This document shows, in pieces, positions 12,801-25,954 of a stretch of DNA of 64,000 nt. The stretch is from Musa acuminata AAA Group (lineage: Eukaryota > Streptophyta > Magnoliopsida > Zingiberales > Musaceae). The stretch is from contig NC_088337.1 in the NCBI RefSeq assembly GCF_036884655.1, positions 31,277,001-31,341,000 on the forward strand. The letters are read 5' to 3'. Each line of letters opens with the position of its first letter. The stretch's first letter is position 1. The translations under genes and the position numbers were made by a program. Below the pieces are notes generated by a model. The model searched no databases. It was not told where the DNA came from and saw nothing but the letters and a program-made list of their open reading frames with translations.

Positions 12801-15800
12801 AGGACAGTTTTGCATTCTTATAATCTTCTTTGATATAATGTTTTTAAGGATCATCTGCTTAGCTTTCATCCTTTAGGTGTTGGCTGAATCTTTGGAACCA
12901 TGGGCATAAAAGGACTACAACAACTTCTTATATTTAACATTTTAACATTCCATAAGAAAAGTCAAAATTTTGTTATTTCAAAATAATTAGACTTAATCTT
13001 CATACTTCTTTGATTATAATCCTTAATTTGATTGCTGGAGATGGACTAGGGCAATTGTCCACAGCAGCACATCTAGTGGTTCAAGCTTATGAGTTTATTT
13101 TCTTTGCTTGATTTGTTTTATGTAATTGTTCAAAAATTACTTTTCATATAAGTGCACAACTTGTTGTTATTGTTATTGAATTATCATCTCTTGTTTGATG
13201 TGAGACAGTGACGATTCTGCATAATTTAATGAAAATTTTCTTGGCATGCTGATTTTCAGGTAGCTGAAAAATATATGCGTCTTCATGTTGATGGAAAACT
13301 GGTTGGAGAGAAGTCTTTGTTTGTCTTATCCAGCAAGCACTGTCAAGATGATATGAAGAAGATTATACTAGTTGGAAACGATGGGAACCTTGGTGGTTAC
13401 ATCTATCATGTTCAGGTTTTGCCTATATCTGCATCAGTATCAGAGCATTTTGTTAAGGTGCTTACTTGCTTTTAAGATGCCTAAATTCAGCTACCTCTTA
13501 TAATCACCTAGCATATATAACCAAGTATGTTAACCTGACAACAGAATCCTCCAGCAAAGTTGTCTATTGATAATTCATGCATTTTGGATGGTGTTGAAGA
13601 AGGAGGTGATGGTGTCTGGAGCATTGTTGGTGGCAAGGTCAAAGCTCTCATCTTATGAGCAAAGCTGCAATAAATATTACATTGCATGATGTATGTGAGT
13701 TTGGAAGCGATAATCCATGAACATTTCAAATAATTAAAAAATAGATCATGAAAAAAGTATGGCAAAAAATATATTTTTGAGAGAAATATGTAAATCGCTT
13801 GTCATGACCCGACTTGATAGGATAACTGATATCTTATCACCCATGACCCATCACCCATCATACCCTTATAAGTTAATGTAACTGTTAGTTTACTTTCGAT
13901 GTGGGACGGACTAAATTGGAGGTGTTACTATATTATTATGATCCGACTTGTTGGTCCAAAATGCTTAGGCTAAAGTAAACAGTAGCACACTCATTAGACC
14001 GTTATAAGTCAATCTAAATCTTAGTCTACTTTTGATGTGGAACTAAACGTTATATTGCTATTTAACATTGATATATATATTATTTAGTTACAATGGACAT
14101 CTCACAATGGGAATAGTAGTTTGGATTAAGAAATCATTATATTTTAGCAACCAATTGTTCAGTGTACAGTTCTTGAAAGTTTAAAGCTTGAACTCCATAT
14201 GTTGTGGATTGGCAATCTGTCACTTAGCTGTTTGATTGTGAATGCATGAAGAGGAAGATTCTTTTATTGTAGCATTAAGAGTATCTAAGACTATTATCTC
14301 CCACCGTTGGGAGTCATTAACTACTGAATTCCTTGTGATTCAGAAAAAAAAAAAAACTTGAAACTTGAACTATGATCTTCAGTTATCCAGTAATCTCCAT
14401 TAACATGCGAAATATACACAAAACGAACATCAGCATGCTTATTCTTGCTCTTGTATGCTTGTCATACGAAGTATATTTATAATATGCTTGTCCTTTGTCA
14501 TCCACAACATATGTTCTCAATTTCCATATTTTTATCTTGCCTGATCATAGTTCCTATCCTGTGCGATAGTCTTTCATAGAACCTAGGTGGTAGCCATACT
14601 ACCAGAGTGTTGCAAGCGAAAAACTCATCTGAAGATCTTCGGAGAAGTATGCCCAAAATTTCCATCAAGTATCTTAAAGTATCCCATCTTTTTAGTTACT
14701 TCTTTAAATCAATCAATACTTTTATTAGTATATAACATGTAACCGAGAAGTTTCTGACAGTAGTTGTATCCAGCATGACCATAATAATAGTATGACAAGA
14801 AATTTGAAGTAAAATGTTATTATCTCAGATTCTAAACTGACATCACAAGTGATGGGAAATTGTTTATGTTTCAACCTTTTCAAAAACTTATTGCATGTTT
14901 TTCTGAGACTAATAGTTTGATTAATGTAGGCATCTTGCCGCAGGAACTTCTCTTTGGAAGTTGTGCTATTAGATGCTTTTGGTAGATCAGTCCATAGGGA
15001 GATGGAGGTAAATTTTGCTTCCTACAGGTTTTTTCTTAGAACCAGCTTCTGCATGATTTTCTTTTTATGTATCTTGTTTGTGATGATTGCTTATTCCTGC
15101 TTTCAGGTAGTTGCTTCACTTTTATATGCCGACAGTGGAACTCCTGTTGAAAAAACTCGAGATGATGCCGAAGCACCATTGCTAACAAGTTGTGATGGAC
15201 TTGAATACCCTTCTACTGATAGGCCAGTCATGCTTCTCCGTGGCCGTGCCACATATAAGCTTAAAATATCTCAGGTAACTCTTAAAGTAACTTGAGTTTT
15301 TTCTATTAATGTTTATAAAAAAAGGGGGGAAAAGATAAAGAAAAAGGAGGCTGTTCCAGTAATTTCTGGTTGTAGATATTTTACCTTGCCTGAATGTGGA
15401 TGACTTTAAGAATTATCTGGTACTTGAGTTGGTCTCTGACATTGTTGAGTGCTAGTTTTTAATGCTGGTGTTCAGTGTATAACTGTATGGTACTAGAAGT
15501 CTTTAGATCTTTTAGCTATTAGTTTTATAGCTACATCATAATAGTAGGTTCTATATATGCTTGCTTCTCTCGTCTCTAGATGCAAAGTTGACTACTGAGG
15601 CTGACTTTCTTTTTCCTTTTTATGCTTCTTGTTTCAGCTATCATCGAAATGTGACAATCGGCTTTTCCGTGTTTGTTTCCACCCATTGCATGGTCAGAGA
15701 TATCCATTTCTTGAAGCATACTCTTGTCCGATACGCTGTATCTCAAGGAACCGCAGTAACCGGACATTGGGGATTGGGAAAAGGTCACTTTCAACAACAG

Positions 15801-17347
15801 TTCTTCTCGATGAAATTCATTTGCTAAAGGCCAGTGATGGGTTGCAAGCAATTCGTGATGTGTATGGGAATGGGCAACTAAAAGCATCAAACCAGTCTGA
15901 CTTGAAATGCAGTCCACAGTCGAAACATTTTAAAGTTGAGGATAACAGGTCAACAACAGAAGTTGTTGCTAATGGGAGCTCAGAACAGGTAATTCTTGTT
16001 TGATTGTCAACATGTATATATGTGGAAGTCCTTTCTGTATTTTGCATAGCGCTAACTCAGTTTTTTTGACATGTTTGCATTCTGTGAAAAGAGGAAAAAC
16101 CAAGAAATGAGAATAAACAACTTTGAAGGAACAGACAGTGGACCATCAGATTCTGAGAGCACTGATCTTAAAGATCTGGACTCCAGATGGAGCCAAAACT
16201 CTGTTGTTTCGGATGTCGCAATATTTCGGTACTGTTTGGAGAGTACTTTTGAGCGATCAATGATACTTAAGCAGTTAATAGCTTCAGCAAGCAATGAAGA
16301 TATTGCAAATTTTGCAGAGCAGGTTTGCCTGTACAGTGGATGCTCTCATCACCGGTGATCTTTTAAAATTAATTCCTTGTCTATAGTTTTAATTTATGAA
16401 TTATATAATTAATATATTTGAAGAACTACTTTTTGTGTAATTTTATCTTTGCTTGATATTGACAGAAATCAAATATTGGTTTCAAAGCATTTGGTCCAAG
16501 AAGGAGATGATACTTGGAACTCCATCTCTCGGAAGAACCAACGAGCTCTCTGGATGGATGCAATTTCTGAGATCAATAACAAATTCATGATGGTTGCCAA
16601 TTCTGCAAGTAGGCCCTTGTCCGGACAGGTTGCCTTTTTTCCCATCTTCCAACCTTTTAAATGTTGGTCCTCAAGAAATAGAGCTCTTGACACAGCGCAG
16701 AAATTATTCAGGACCTTGAAATCTTGCGTGGAATCGCTGGATGTGGTGATGATCTGGGCAGGGAAGAATTTGACAGGATGTGGTACTGGTTGTATCCTGT
16801 AGCTTTTGCTTTGTCCAAGGACCGAATAAACAGAATATGGAAATGCCTATCACCGAAATGGATAGAAGGTTTCATTACAAAGGAGGAAGCAGAATCTGCG
16901 CTTAAAGGTCCTGGAGGACTACAAAAGGCAGGAACTTTTGTGCTTCGATTTCCAACCTCTCGCAGCTGGCCTCACCCTGATGCTGGCAGTCTAATTGTTG
17001 CTTATGTTGGCACTGATTGTATCATTCACCATAGGCTTCTTTCACTTGATCATAGGTGATTCTATTCAGCCTTTGGTTTTATACGTATTCATTCTTATAT
17101 TGTTGCAAAACATCTTGGTCTTTGATCAGTGGCTAATCTCTTTCAAGCTCTAATTGTTGCAGGGATCGAGACTCGAGATTACTGCAAGACTTGCTGTTGG
17201 AAGAACCTGAATTATCCCAGTTGGGAAGGTAAGGATACGCAACATTTCAAATTCAATGAGGAAGGATAATGCTTTATTAGGAACATTGCCCACCGATGTG
17301 TTTTGAACAGGGTTGTGCGACAAAACAGCAGTTCTTGTGCAAGCTGA
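9861..17347 (+). CDS. SH2 domain protein, SHA/SHB (STAT-type linker-SH2) family
   Basis: This belongs to the plant SHA/SHB proteins, the land-plant members of the STAT-type linker-SH2 architecture, thought to bind phosphotyrosine. Exons: 9861-10064, 11059-11250, 13260-13457, 13545-13637, 14930-15007, 15107-15274, 15638-15988, 16092-16354, 16466-16628, 16712-17055, 17163-17228 and 17311-17347; all joins keep frame, giving about 718 residues. The start at 9861 was chosen because only that frame yields LCVWIYL, matching the family N-terminus, and splices into exon 2. The linker ends at YSGCSHH. The SH2 core contains KWIEGFITKEEA, then GTFVLRFPTSRSWPHPDAG, where the Arg of FVLRF (about residue 649) is the phosphotyrosine-binding position, followed by IIHHRLLSLDH. 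Some introns are long (11251-13259; 13638-14929). The protein is longer than the Arabidopsis relative (~640). No lesions seen. Confidence 0.93.
13801..14054 (-). mobile_element. Two head-to-tail LTR-like units without internal region
   Basis: Inside an intron of the SH2 gene. Read on the minus strand, one unit starts near 14054 (TATAACGTTTAGTTCCACAT) and runs to about 13931. A second begins at about 13930 (TAGTAACACCTCCAATTTAG) and ends near 13801 at a TCGGGTCATGAC-like end. Both resemble the LTR of the TRIM-like element at 30490-30929, sharing CCCACATCG, the CTTATAAGG block and the terminal GTCGTGA-like motif. No primer-binding site or internal segment lies between them. Confidence 0.6.
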
Positions 17348-18493
17348 GGTCTGGAAATTATGGCATGAACATCCGTGACGATGGATTGGGCACCCCTATG
17401 AGATCTGCAGCGTGCCTTAATGTGGTGGTGCCCTGCACAGTTGTAAAGATGTTGTATATGAACAAGAGTCGCATCCTGTTCTGTACACCTAACATTCTCA
17501 AGTTTCGCAAACTCTTTTATGTCGGCGAATTTTACCAACATCAAGAGTTTAATTTCATCAGGTAATTTGACCATCCGCACTATAATGAGATGGAGTGTTC
17601 CAAACATTTGTGAGCTGTGTGTGACCAAAGTTGTTGTAAATGTAGAGCCTTTCTCTCATGTTTATTATCGTACTGCTTGCCATAATACTATCTAGTGATA
17701 GCTTTTTATGTCATGATGTGCTTCTAGCCTCTCTATTAGTGGTGTCCTAACCCAGTAATAATTTTGTGCCGTGATACTAAGGGTGATCACGGTTCCCAAA
17801 TTGTTCGTCAAATTTGGAACCAGAATTGAGGTGATTTCCATTTTAAATGTAATATGAAATTTATTTATGTTTTATTTTTAGTTTTATATTTAGTTGGTTT
17901 AGAACTTTGAACCAAATGTGGCTATCCCTCGTTGATATGTGATAATATAATTTTATGAGCAATGCTATTTCTCTTATAATATCATTTATTAAGATCTAAC
18001 TCAAAATGATAGATACTTAATCCATATAAGTTTAAATGATCTGTTGTGCTTATTAAGCCCAAGCAAATAATGTAACGCTAAAACTGAGGTGATGCTGCAA
18101 TAGGTTTATGACGGTATTTATCACGCAAGAGGTTTATAACGATCCATCTCGTCACCTCCACCGCCACTGCTTTTCACACTCTTTGCGCGATACCCCACCT
18201 ATCCGCTTGCCTTGTGAATAGGTATCCAGATGGAGCCCTTTTCCTGAATCCAATCATTAGGAAGGTAGGAAAGTGGGTAAAAGAAAAATTAAAATAGAAT
18301 CATCGGGCGGGAAGAGCGTCTCCTTTTTCGACTAAACACCGCTGTCCTCCGCGACACACCAAATACGTAACAGCAACAGAGGAAGTTATTCGCTTGTTTG
18401 AGATCTCCTCCGTCCCACTCTTCTGGATCTCTTCTCACCGTCGCCTACGTTTCCCCTTCCGATCTCGAGTTGGCAGTCTCTCACGACTCGGCG
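17348..18493. other. SH2-gene 3' region and Rab-remnant upstream region
   Basis: Roughly the first 400 bases are the presumed 3' UTR, with frames shadowing the last SH2 exon. The middle is AT-rich with no gene seen. From about 18290 GC content rises and the sequence looks like a retained promoter and 5' UTR in front of the RABH1-like ATG at 18494. Confidence 0.5.
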
Positions 18494-18576
18494 ATGGCGC
18501 CGATAGTGTTCTTGGGCGATCAGTCGGTGGGGAAGACCAACATCATCGCCCCGATCTATGTACGACAAATTATCAG
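18494..18576 (+). pseudogene. RABH1/Rab6 GTPase, remnant of first exon
   Basis: The frame opens MAPIVFLGDQSVGKTNII, which is the start of plant RABH1 (Rab6 class, Golgi traffic) with the P-loop GDQSVGKT intact. Compared with the family, eight or nine codons are missing between MAP and VFLGDQ. One extra base before the next ATG shifts the frame, so that MYDK is readable only in another frame (18558-18569). About 11 bases are missing before the original exon end, TATCAG, followed by GT. No later Rab exon (switch II WDTAGQE, NKTD or SAK motifs) was found in the next 4 kb. This is a decayed 5' exon, perhaps with its old promoter. It is not a functional GTPase. Confidence 0.8.
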
Positions 18577-19843
18577 GTCGATCGGCTACTATCGTTTTCT
18601 TCAGTGATTTGCTTTGCTGGTTATCAGTATCGGGATTCTTTAATTGTGTGTTGATCTGTTTGTTTAGGGTTTCTCTCATGTGGTGATGGTAATGTTGGGT
18701 AACGGCGCGCTTAGATTGATCCGAATAGGATTCGTTTAGTTGTCATCGATTGTTGGACGCGAGTATTTTGTGGGGTTTCCCTTCTTCGATGTAAACAGAT
18801 GAGTTTCGACAACTTGGTGGGAATATGCAGCTTTGATAGCTTCACATTAAGCAGGTAGGCTTCGTTATCCGGGGACGAAGTAGCGGTAGTAGTTTCTTGG
18901 GTCCCAACTAGGTTAGGTATTGTTGTTATCGATGGGACTCTACTTGGAATTGTTACTTCAAATCATGTATACAAAGATGTTAATGTCGATGTCTGATCCA
19001 CTGAGCTGATAGTGGTTTTGCTGTTGTCCAGGACCTATGTCCCTGTATCTTCTTGCTTGGTAGGGGTATGAACATTGACTGCTTCTCATGTTGGAGTTGG
19101 TAGCATTGTGGTGTTGGCAATATTTATGTGGTTAGGTAAAACAGACAATGTTTCCGAGTTCTGAGGGAGTTAACTTGGGAATCCTTAAGATTGAAACCAC
19201 ATGAGTATGCTTTGGACAAAGTAGACAATGGCTGATGTCAGAAGATATAAATACTGCTGTAGGAGCACTTATTTTAGATATGAGTTGCCTAAAGTGATTG
19301 GAGGCAGCATTCATTGGGTTTAGGTAGTTCTTGACACTAAAATGGACTTCACATTAGTAGTTTAGTACTGATGAGTTTGCATTATGTGTTAGAAGGCATC
19401 CCAAGATGTTAACTATTGACAAAGGCAGCCAGAGAAGGTCATGAATTCATTAAGATGTTGGCATAACTGAGAACTGATACCATGCGAATGATTTATTATT
19501 GTTGGTTGACTAGATTAATTGTTATGTCTCAATAATTGTTACTTGTCACTTGATGAGCCTCCTACTAAGTTGGCTCAGGTACTTCAGCCACTTCATTCCA
19601 TGCAAGGTATTTGAGTTGGCTACTGTAGCCAGGATAGTTGTGACTGTGATTACAGTCACATCTGAGAACGTGAAATGTTAAAAGATGACAAGGAAGAAGA
19701 GGTGGGACATTTAGCATCTTCAAGAAAGAAGACAAGTATTTATTGGAATTTTGAAGAGGAAGTGCAGGGTTCTACCCAGTCTTTTAAGGTGGATTTGACT
19801 ATAGGAACCATATTTTGCTTGTAGTTGTGCAACTTAGCATTTG

Positions 19844-19875
<32 letters not shown>

Positions 19876-22800
19876 CATGTTGAAGTTTCTTCATAATTAT
19901 ACTAATTTGGCTTACCAGAATTGTTGACAAGTAAAGCTTGAATATATAGGACATGGTTGATATTTTGATTCTATTTTAGTACATTGCATGGCAAAGGTTA
20001 ACTGTTGCTGTCACTCACACACAGACACATACAGTAGACCACAGCAGAGGAAATGGCCCAATGAACGACACAAGATTTGGGCTACAGCAAGCAGGATTTG
20101 ATAGTTGGTCTCGTGAAGGTTCTTCATCGTGATAGCTTTGGGTCTCTCCCTTTTTATGGGAGCATTTGTTTTCATTGGCCTCTTTGTCACCTTGTTAACG
20201 AAGGTCATTTTCGGTCATCCAACCCCATCTATCTTCTCTTTAAGATGATGACATACTTATCAAGCTGCTTATTGTTGAAAACGAAAGCGATGTTAAAATT
20301 ATTCTTTTGCCCATCACTTTTGCATCGATCATGTGGTATCATGTGTTATATTCTTTGACGTCATTATGAGAAATGAGTTTATTTATTTTTAAAATTATAA
20401 AAAAAATTATATAAATTTTTGAAGTAAAAAAAAAAAAATGATGTTAATAAGATTCAGAAATAATCTATAATTAGTCCGACTGGACAGCGTGGAGTTTCAA
20501 ATAACCTGGTAGACATTTGGAGCCGCAAGGTTTGAAAGCCATGTGTGGCACGAAAGGTTGTGAATTTAAGGCAAGTGTTTTAATACATCAGGGGTGCGAT
20601 GATCCAAGCATTTTAATTATAAGAAGATTAGTTCCTGATAAGTTGGCTGTGCATAGGCCTCTCAGTTAATTTCCCACAACTTTGCAGACGCACCAACGTC
20701 CCCCTTCCTTTCTGTCCCTCCAAAGGTACGCAAGTACGCAAGTACCACAGCAATAGTACTCCAGCATGAGCACTGTTGGTTTGTCCAAGTTCTAAGTCGC
20801 AACTATGATCAGGCTATACGATCCTTTCAGAACAGTTGACTGGATCGGCACGCAGAGGAATTTACTCGAGTATCCTTCACCCCTTCTATTATCCAACCAT
20901 TGCTTTCCTATATCTACTGGAGTAGCTCTCCTTTAATGTTGGAAGCGGCAATGATTCCTCTAATAATCTACCAGTTCAAGTTCAGCGTTTTATTAAACCT
21001 TGTTCTTTTTTCACTTAGGAAAGGTCACTTCGTAAGGAACTACGATCGGAGACTCCACATTTTGTCAAGCAGGTATTGTTCTGCCTCTCTTTTTCATTCA
21101 TAATGCTTACATCTTGAAGCGTTTAAATGCACCTGATCTGTTGTGTGTGATAACGAATGAGATTTTTCAGTTGATATCTTCTCGCAGTGACCACAGAATG
21201 AATGTATTCGAAGCTTTTTGGCTCCATGATTTAGTCCAAAAACCTTGGTGCATGAAGGAAAGCAACAACTCTTCGCGATTTGACTTCGTTCCCAAGAACA
21301 CACATTTCTGTTCGAGGCAACTGGAACTCTGGCAAATAGGAGGAACATAATATGGCTCCTGGCAATTCCAGGCGAGAAGTCATATTACAAGACAACTCAG
21401 TGACTGTGGGTGGCATTAGTGGCAGACAGCAGAGAAGTGGGGAAGGACATAACTTGCTTTCAAGAACTCCACTTTCGAGTTTCTTGGCGTGAGGTACGTA
21501 TCGCACATGTAGAGCTGCCACCAGTACCTTTTCTTCTCAAACAAAGTGCAGTTTCCTTGTTGAGGTATAATGGATTTAGGCCACTTGACACTAGTTTTAT
21601 GACACAACTAATCACTCGTTCCAATAGGTACAGTGCAAGCTGCACCGAGCGAGACGGACACCGCGGCACAGGCTGAAGGGGCGTCGTTGATCGTCGTGTC
21701 AGAAGGGAGCATTAACACGTGAAATGGCCCCAAATACTGAGTTATTTAGGGCCCAATCAACCCATCTAATTACACGCCACTGTGAAGATCGTGCTGCATA
21801 CCAAAATAAACTTCCGCATGGTATAGTGTGGCTCCAAAATACTGGGTGGTCACTCGGGGGCCCCAATCCATATGCCATCCCCATTTAAATACATGCAACT
21901 GTGGTATTCCGATTTAAGCATGGCTTACCCCGGTCTCGTTCTTCCCTAGTTGATACCATCCTGCATGTGATGGTCCCAAGAGGATCATGTCGACCTACTG
22001 CTTGTTGTTTTGATGATGCACATGCATATTATGAGGAGAGGAGAGAATCCTCATGAAGTTGTATTTCTTGGTTAATCCTTATACTGGCAGGAGATGGATC
22101 CTTCTGTTTCATGTTAGCTTTGCCGTAGAAAAGAAAGGACCATGTTGATACCGAGGATATCTTTTGCCAATCAGAGGCGAAGAACATGAAGTGCTATGCT
22201 CTCTGCAACTCGAGGTGATTCTGATTCCGAGGACTTCGATGCTATTCCTCCGATAAATTCCTAGTATTGATGTCTGACTTGGTGACAGTTCCAAGGTATA
22301 CTTTAGTTTAAGCAAAGTTGGAGTATTCTTTCCTCAAGTATTATTTATTACTCACGACTGTAGAGCCCTATAATTTAACCAATCAGTTCAGCCACGAAAG
22401 CTGGCGCTTTGCTCGTGCTCTTCCTTAAGAATGCATGTAGCAGCTCCAAGGATGCACGCGTCAGGCGAAGAGCTTCTGGTCCATCCATTGCCTTCTATTT
22501 CGAGTAGGTTCCCATTGTTTTTGTTTCAGCTTTCCATTTAGTCTTACCGATCGTTTCCTTCCTTCTACTTTTAGCTTGTTGCTTATTACCGGACATGTCT
22601 AACACTCACGAGCCTCCTCCTAATGGAATCATGGGAATGTGGGATGGTATTTGCTTTAATGGGCGACTGCATGCTTCGGGAGACCTTCACTCGGTTTTGT
22701 TTCTCATGGCTTTAGTAACTTGTGGGTTTTTGCTCTTCTGATTGATGTTTCTAGGAGAAATCTTCCCAAGGCTGTGCTTTTGGTGGAATGGAGACTCCAC

Positions 22801-23020
22801 CCATGGAGTCCCATGATTAACTTGCTTTTTTTAGCTCCATGTCTTCGTCTGGCATTTAGTAATGACAACATTGTGGAACATGAACTCTATCCTCTTGTTC
22901 GACCAATCCCATCAAGAAATATATGCTATGCGATGGACGGAGCTGACTCCTTTTTGCTCACAAAACATACTTTGGTTTCAACTCCATATCTGCTTCCTGA
23001 ACAGGTTCAAGTGGTCCAAG
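18577..23020. other. 4.4-kb region without a recognised gene
   Basis: AT-rich with moderate complexity. The left part may be the decayed intron of the Rab remnant. A (CT)n run lies at about 19844-19869. Short open frames around 21100-21680 and 22440-23030 occur near plausible splice signals, such as an acceptor at 22999-23004 just before the next gene. They may be untranslated exons or leftovers, but none matches a family I know. Confidence 0.5.
19844..19869. repeat. (CT)n microsatellite
   Basis: Uninterrupted CT run of about 13 copies in the gene-poor region between the Rab remnant and the FORKED-like gene. Confidence 0.9.
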
Positions 23021-25199
23021 ATGGAGAGAGCTAGAAGAGGAGTGAAGTTTGAGAGTGTCTCCTTCTCGAGACATCTTTCACTTCCCTACTTCACGGTATT
23101 CGCTTGAATAACTTGCTTTCTGTAATCCCTACCTCATGTAATAATTCTGCTTGGTTTCTAAATCTATTTCAGAATGATAAATTAGTGGCATTCGAGGAAC
23201 GAGGAGCGATCGAGGCGTGCAAGGAGAAGTCACAGCTGTCGACGTTTTATTGCCCAGTGGAGGTCCCCAAAAGTCCTGTTGAAGCTATGGATTTCCTCTC
23301 TAGAACTTGGAGCCCTTCTTCCTCTGATTTCTTTCAAATGCTTTCGTCAAATGTAAGTAGTAGTTCTAATCGATGTCCATCCATTATATATTCTCAAGAA
23401 TGGGTTTCTTTACTACTCACTAGAAGCTTATAATATTCGTCGGCTATTATACTTCCATCTCGAGTGATGTGAAGATGTCTAATTGGGAAGCTCGGTAACC
23501 AATCATCCTTCTTCTGAGTGTTCATGGAAGCTGATATCATATGGCTATCACGTTCAACCATGAATAAGCCCTTCACAGTTGTCACATAGTGCATCAACGT
23601 TAAAATAATTCTCGACATTCCTATTGATTAGTGGCTACCACGGACGGGCGGTTTGAACCCTTCTTGATGCAGGGCAGGGAGCATGACCAAGAGCTAGAGG
23701 AGAAGCAAACAGAGGAGAGCGATGTCCATTTCGATGAGGATGACAAACTCAGATTGGAGCAAGTACTGGTAAGAACATCTCCCACCCTTGTCTAAACAAA
23801 GATAATCTTCTGACACAGGCGAGTTAGCTGACTGTCCTTCCCTGCTAATGATCATTTCAGACACTGCTTTCCACTGGAAATCTGGTGCAATCAGCTGTAG
23901 GAAAGCACAAGCAACTCCATACCAGCTGGGTAAATGCTGAAGACAGAAAACATTAAAAATATATATATAATGTTTCATAATAGTATGATTTCTTTGAAAT
24001 GCACAGATGAAGGTAGGAGAGATTAAGGCATGGTTGGGCGGGGAACTTTTCAGCAGCTTGTCCAGAGGATGCAGAAAGAGGAGAAAGGAGAGACTGCGAC
24101 TCCATGTGGCTCAAGTGCACGCTGCACTCTCCGTTACAAGGTTGGCTGCGGCCATCTCAGGCATCATGGCCAGTTCTAGGGTGGAACCAAGAGATTCCAA
24201 GGGAATGAGCATGATGAATGTGGGAGGGGAGTCGGACGAGAAGATAAGCGCCGTGCTTGCTTCCGCTGCAGCTTTGGTCGCAACTGTGTGCGCTGAAGCA
24301 GCTGAGTCTGCAGGGGCGCACAGAGAGTGCGTTGCTTCTGCCATTACTACAGGCTTAGCAACGAAGACTTCTGCCGATATGGCGACGCTCACTGCAACTG
24401 CTGCGACATGTAATGCTGCACCGTTTACAACTTCACAGATACTTGATCTCGTACTTTATAGACAGAACATCTCAGCGATAACGTGCCGTGAATTCACATA
24501 ATCGAACATACGAACTGATATGACATTATTATTGTAGGTTTAAGAGGAGCCGCCACACTTGAGCGGAGAGCAGCCGCTGGTAGGCATGTATCACAGGACC
24601 AGAATATCCTTGCAAGAGGTGCTCAACTTCCAGTCCGCATGCCCGAAGGTAGGAATCCATGGCTCGATTTTTTTATGAACTCTAATAATCTGTGTAGAGT
24701 GCTCTCGTTTGTGATTGGATGATCATGAATGGAAATTTGACTTGTGCTAATTTGGGTTTCTGCAGGGAGGGTTCATCTAAGATTGGTGTTCATTTTCCTC
24801 AAGCATTATAGACTTACAGTGAGATTAACAAAGAAATACATGCGCGGAGTGATCAGCACATGCAAAGAGTGTAAGCATGTTAGGGTTTCGTCTTCTTGCT
24901 ACTTGTTTCATCTGTAAATCGATGGCCATGCATTTCGTATCAAAATCCATTGATCAGTACAGTAGTCTTAGATGTCAGCTACTGCAGTAATATCATCTGT
25001 ACATTCTGATGTATATTCTTTTTCAGATAAGATATTTCATGCAATGGAAGATTTAAAAGGAGGCTTCTCTAAGGATGCCCATGGATTCTACCTGATAACC
25101 CTTGGCACCACCGGGGGAGCCATCCAGGTCATGTTTGAGGATCAAATGCAATATAGGATTTGGAGGTCCACCATCTGCCACCTCTTGTGTGATTGTTAG
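23021..25199 (+). CDS. FORKED-like / VAN3-binding protein with plant PH-like domain
   Basis: Family members bind the ARF-GAP VAN3 and act at the trans-Golgi/plasma membrane in PIN auxin-carrier localisation and vein patterning. Exons: 23021-23095, 23173-23352, 23673-23768, 23861-23929, 24007-24409, 24538-24648, 24766-24870 and 25027-25199; all joins keep frame, for about 403 residues. The DUF828 (auxin canalisation) part shows PVEAMDFLSRTWSPSSSDFF, then the Ala-rich RLHVAQVHAALSVTRLAAAI and the conserved LRGAATLERRA. The C-terminal PH-like domain begins around RLVFIFLKHYRLTVRLTK and ends with IWRSTICHLL. The start is the least certain point: ATG 23021 (MERARRGVKF) follows an acceptor-like CAG at 23001-23004, so a 5' untranslated exon or a further coding exon upstream is possible. 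It is slightly shorter than typical members (450-500 residues). Confidence 0.85.
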
Positions 25200-25954
25200 A
25201 AGAAGCTTTCAAGTTTCAATCTTCCATCTGGTACTACTCTCTCTCTACCATGTTAAAAGGTGTTCAACAATAAAATTCTTTCTATCCTTTCCTATTTGTT
25301 TCTTCTGATCTGGAAGCATCTCGCTGGGTGTAATCTAACATTTGATTGCGCGAGCTCACTTGCTCACGAAAGTATTCATTCTTTCCACTTGGGAGTTTGA
25401 CATCCTCGACTCGAGTATCGTGCATGTGCATATGATGGATGTCCGATCACGATACATCGATAATCTTCCAAACACTATAAGGGCCAAGCTCCCTAACTCC
25501 TATGGGGCCACCAGATCAAGCCCATCTATTCTCAGCCCAACAAGCCTTTGGGGCCGAGGATACCGGCATCACGGTCTATCGTATCCCGAAATCGAAAGCG
25601 CCTCCCCGTCGTGGTCGTAACGCGAATTTGAAAACATTTGAAAGGAACGAAGACCGACTCGGTGGGACCGCGATAACAGAATCGACAACGCCGCCGCTAA
25701 CCTGCCCATCGCATGGCGCACAGAATACCCAAAATGCCCTTCTATAGCGCGACTGCAGGCAAATCTCCAGGGGCATAAATGGGAAACAAACGAATAGCTT
25801 ATAGCTGCCGGTGGGAGCCAACCACCAGGTTCAATAGAATCTCCTCTCTCTCTCGCCAACGCACTTTCCGCCGACGTCATACTTCTCTTTCCCTCCGCTC
25901 TCTGGAAACTTTCTTTCCCTTCTCGAGTCCGAATTTTGAGTCAGGGTTTCGGAG
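25200..25954. other. Intergenic region and DRP1 promoter/5' UTR
   Basis: No gene seen. The first part is the presumed 3' UTR of the FORKED-like gene. From about 25440 GC content rises, and a CT-rich leader (for example 25838-25857) runs up to the DRP1 ATG at 25955. Confidence 0.6.

Noticed and set aside
20900..21680. Several short frames as exons of an unknown gene
   Set aside because: Splice-like sites occur but no set joins into a frame with a recognisable motif, and frames overlap on both strands.
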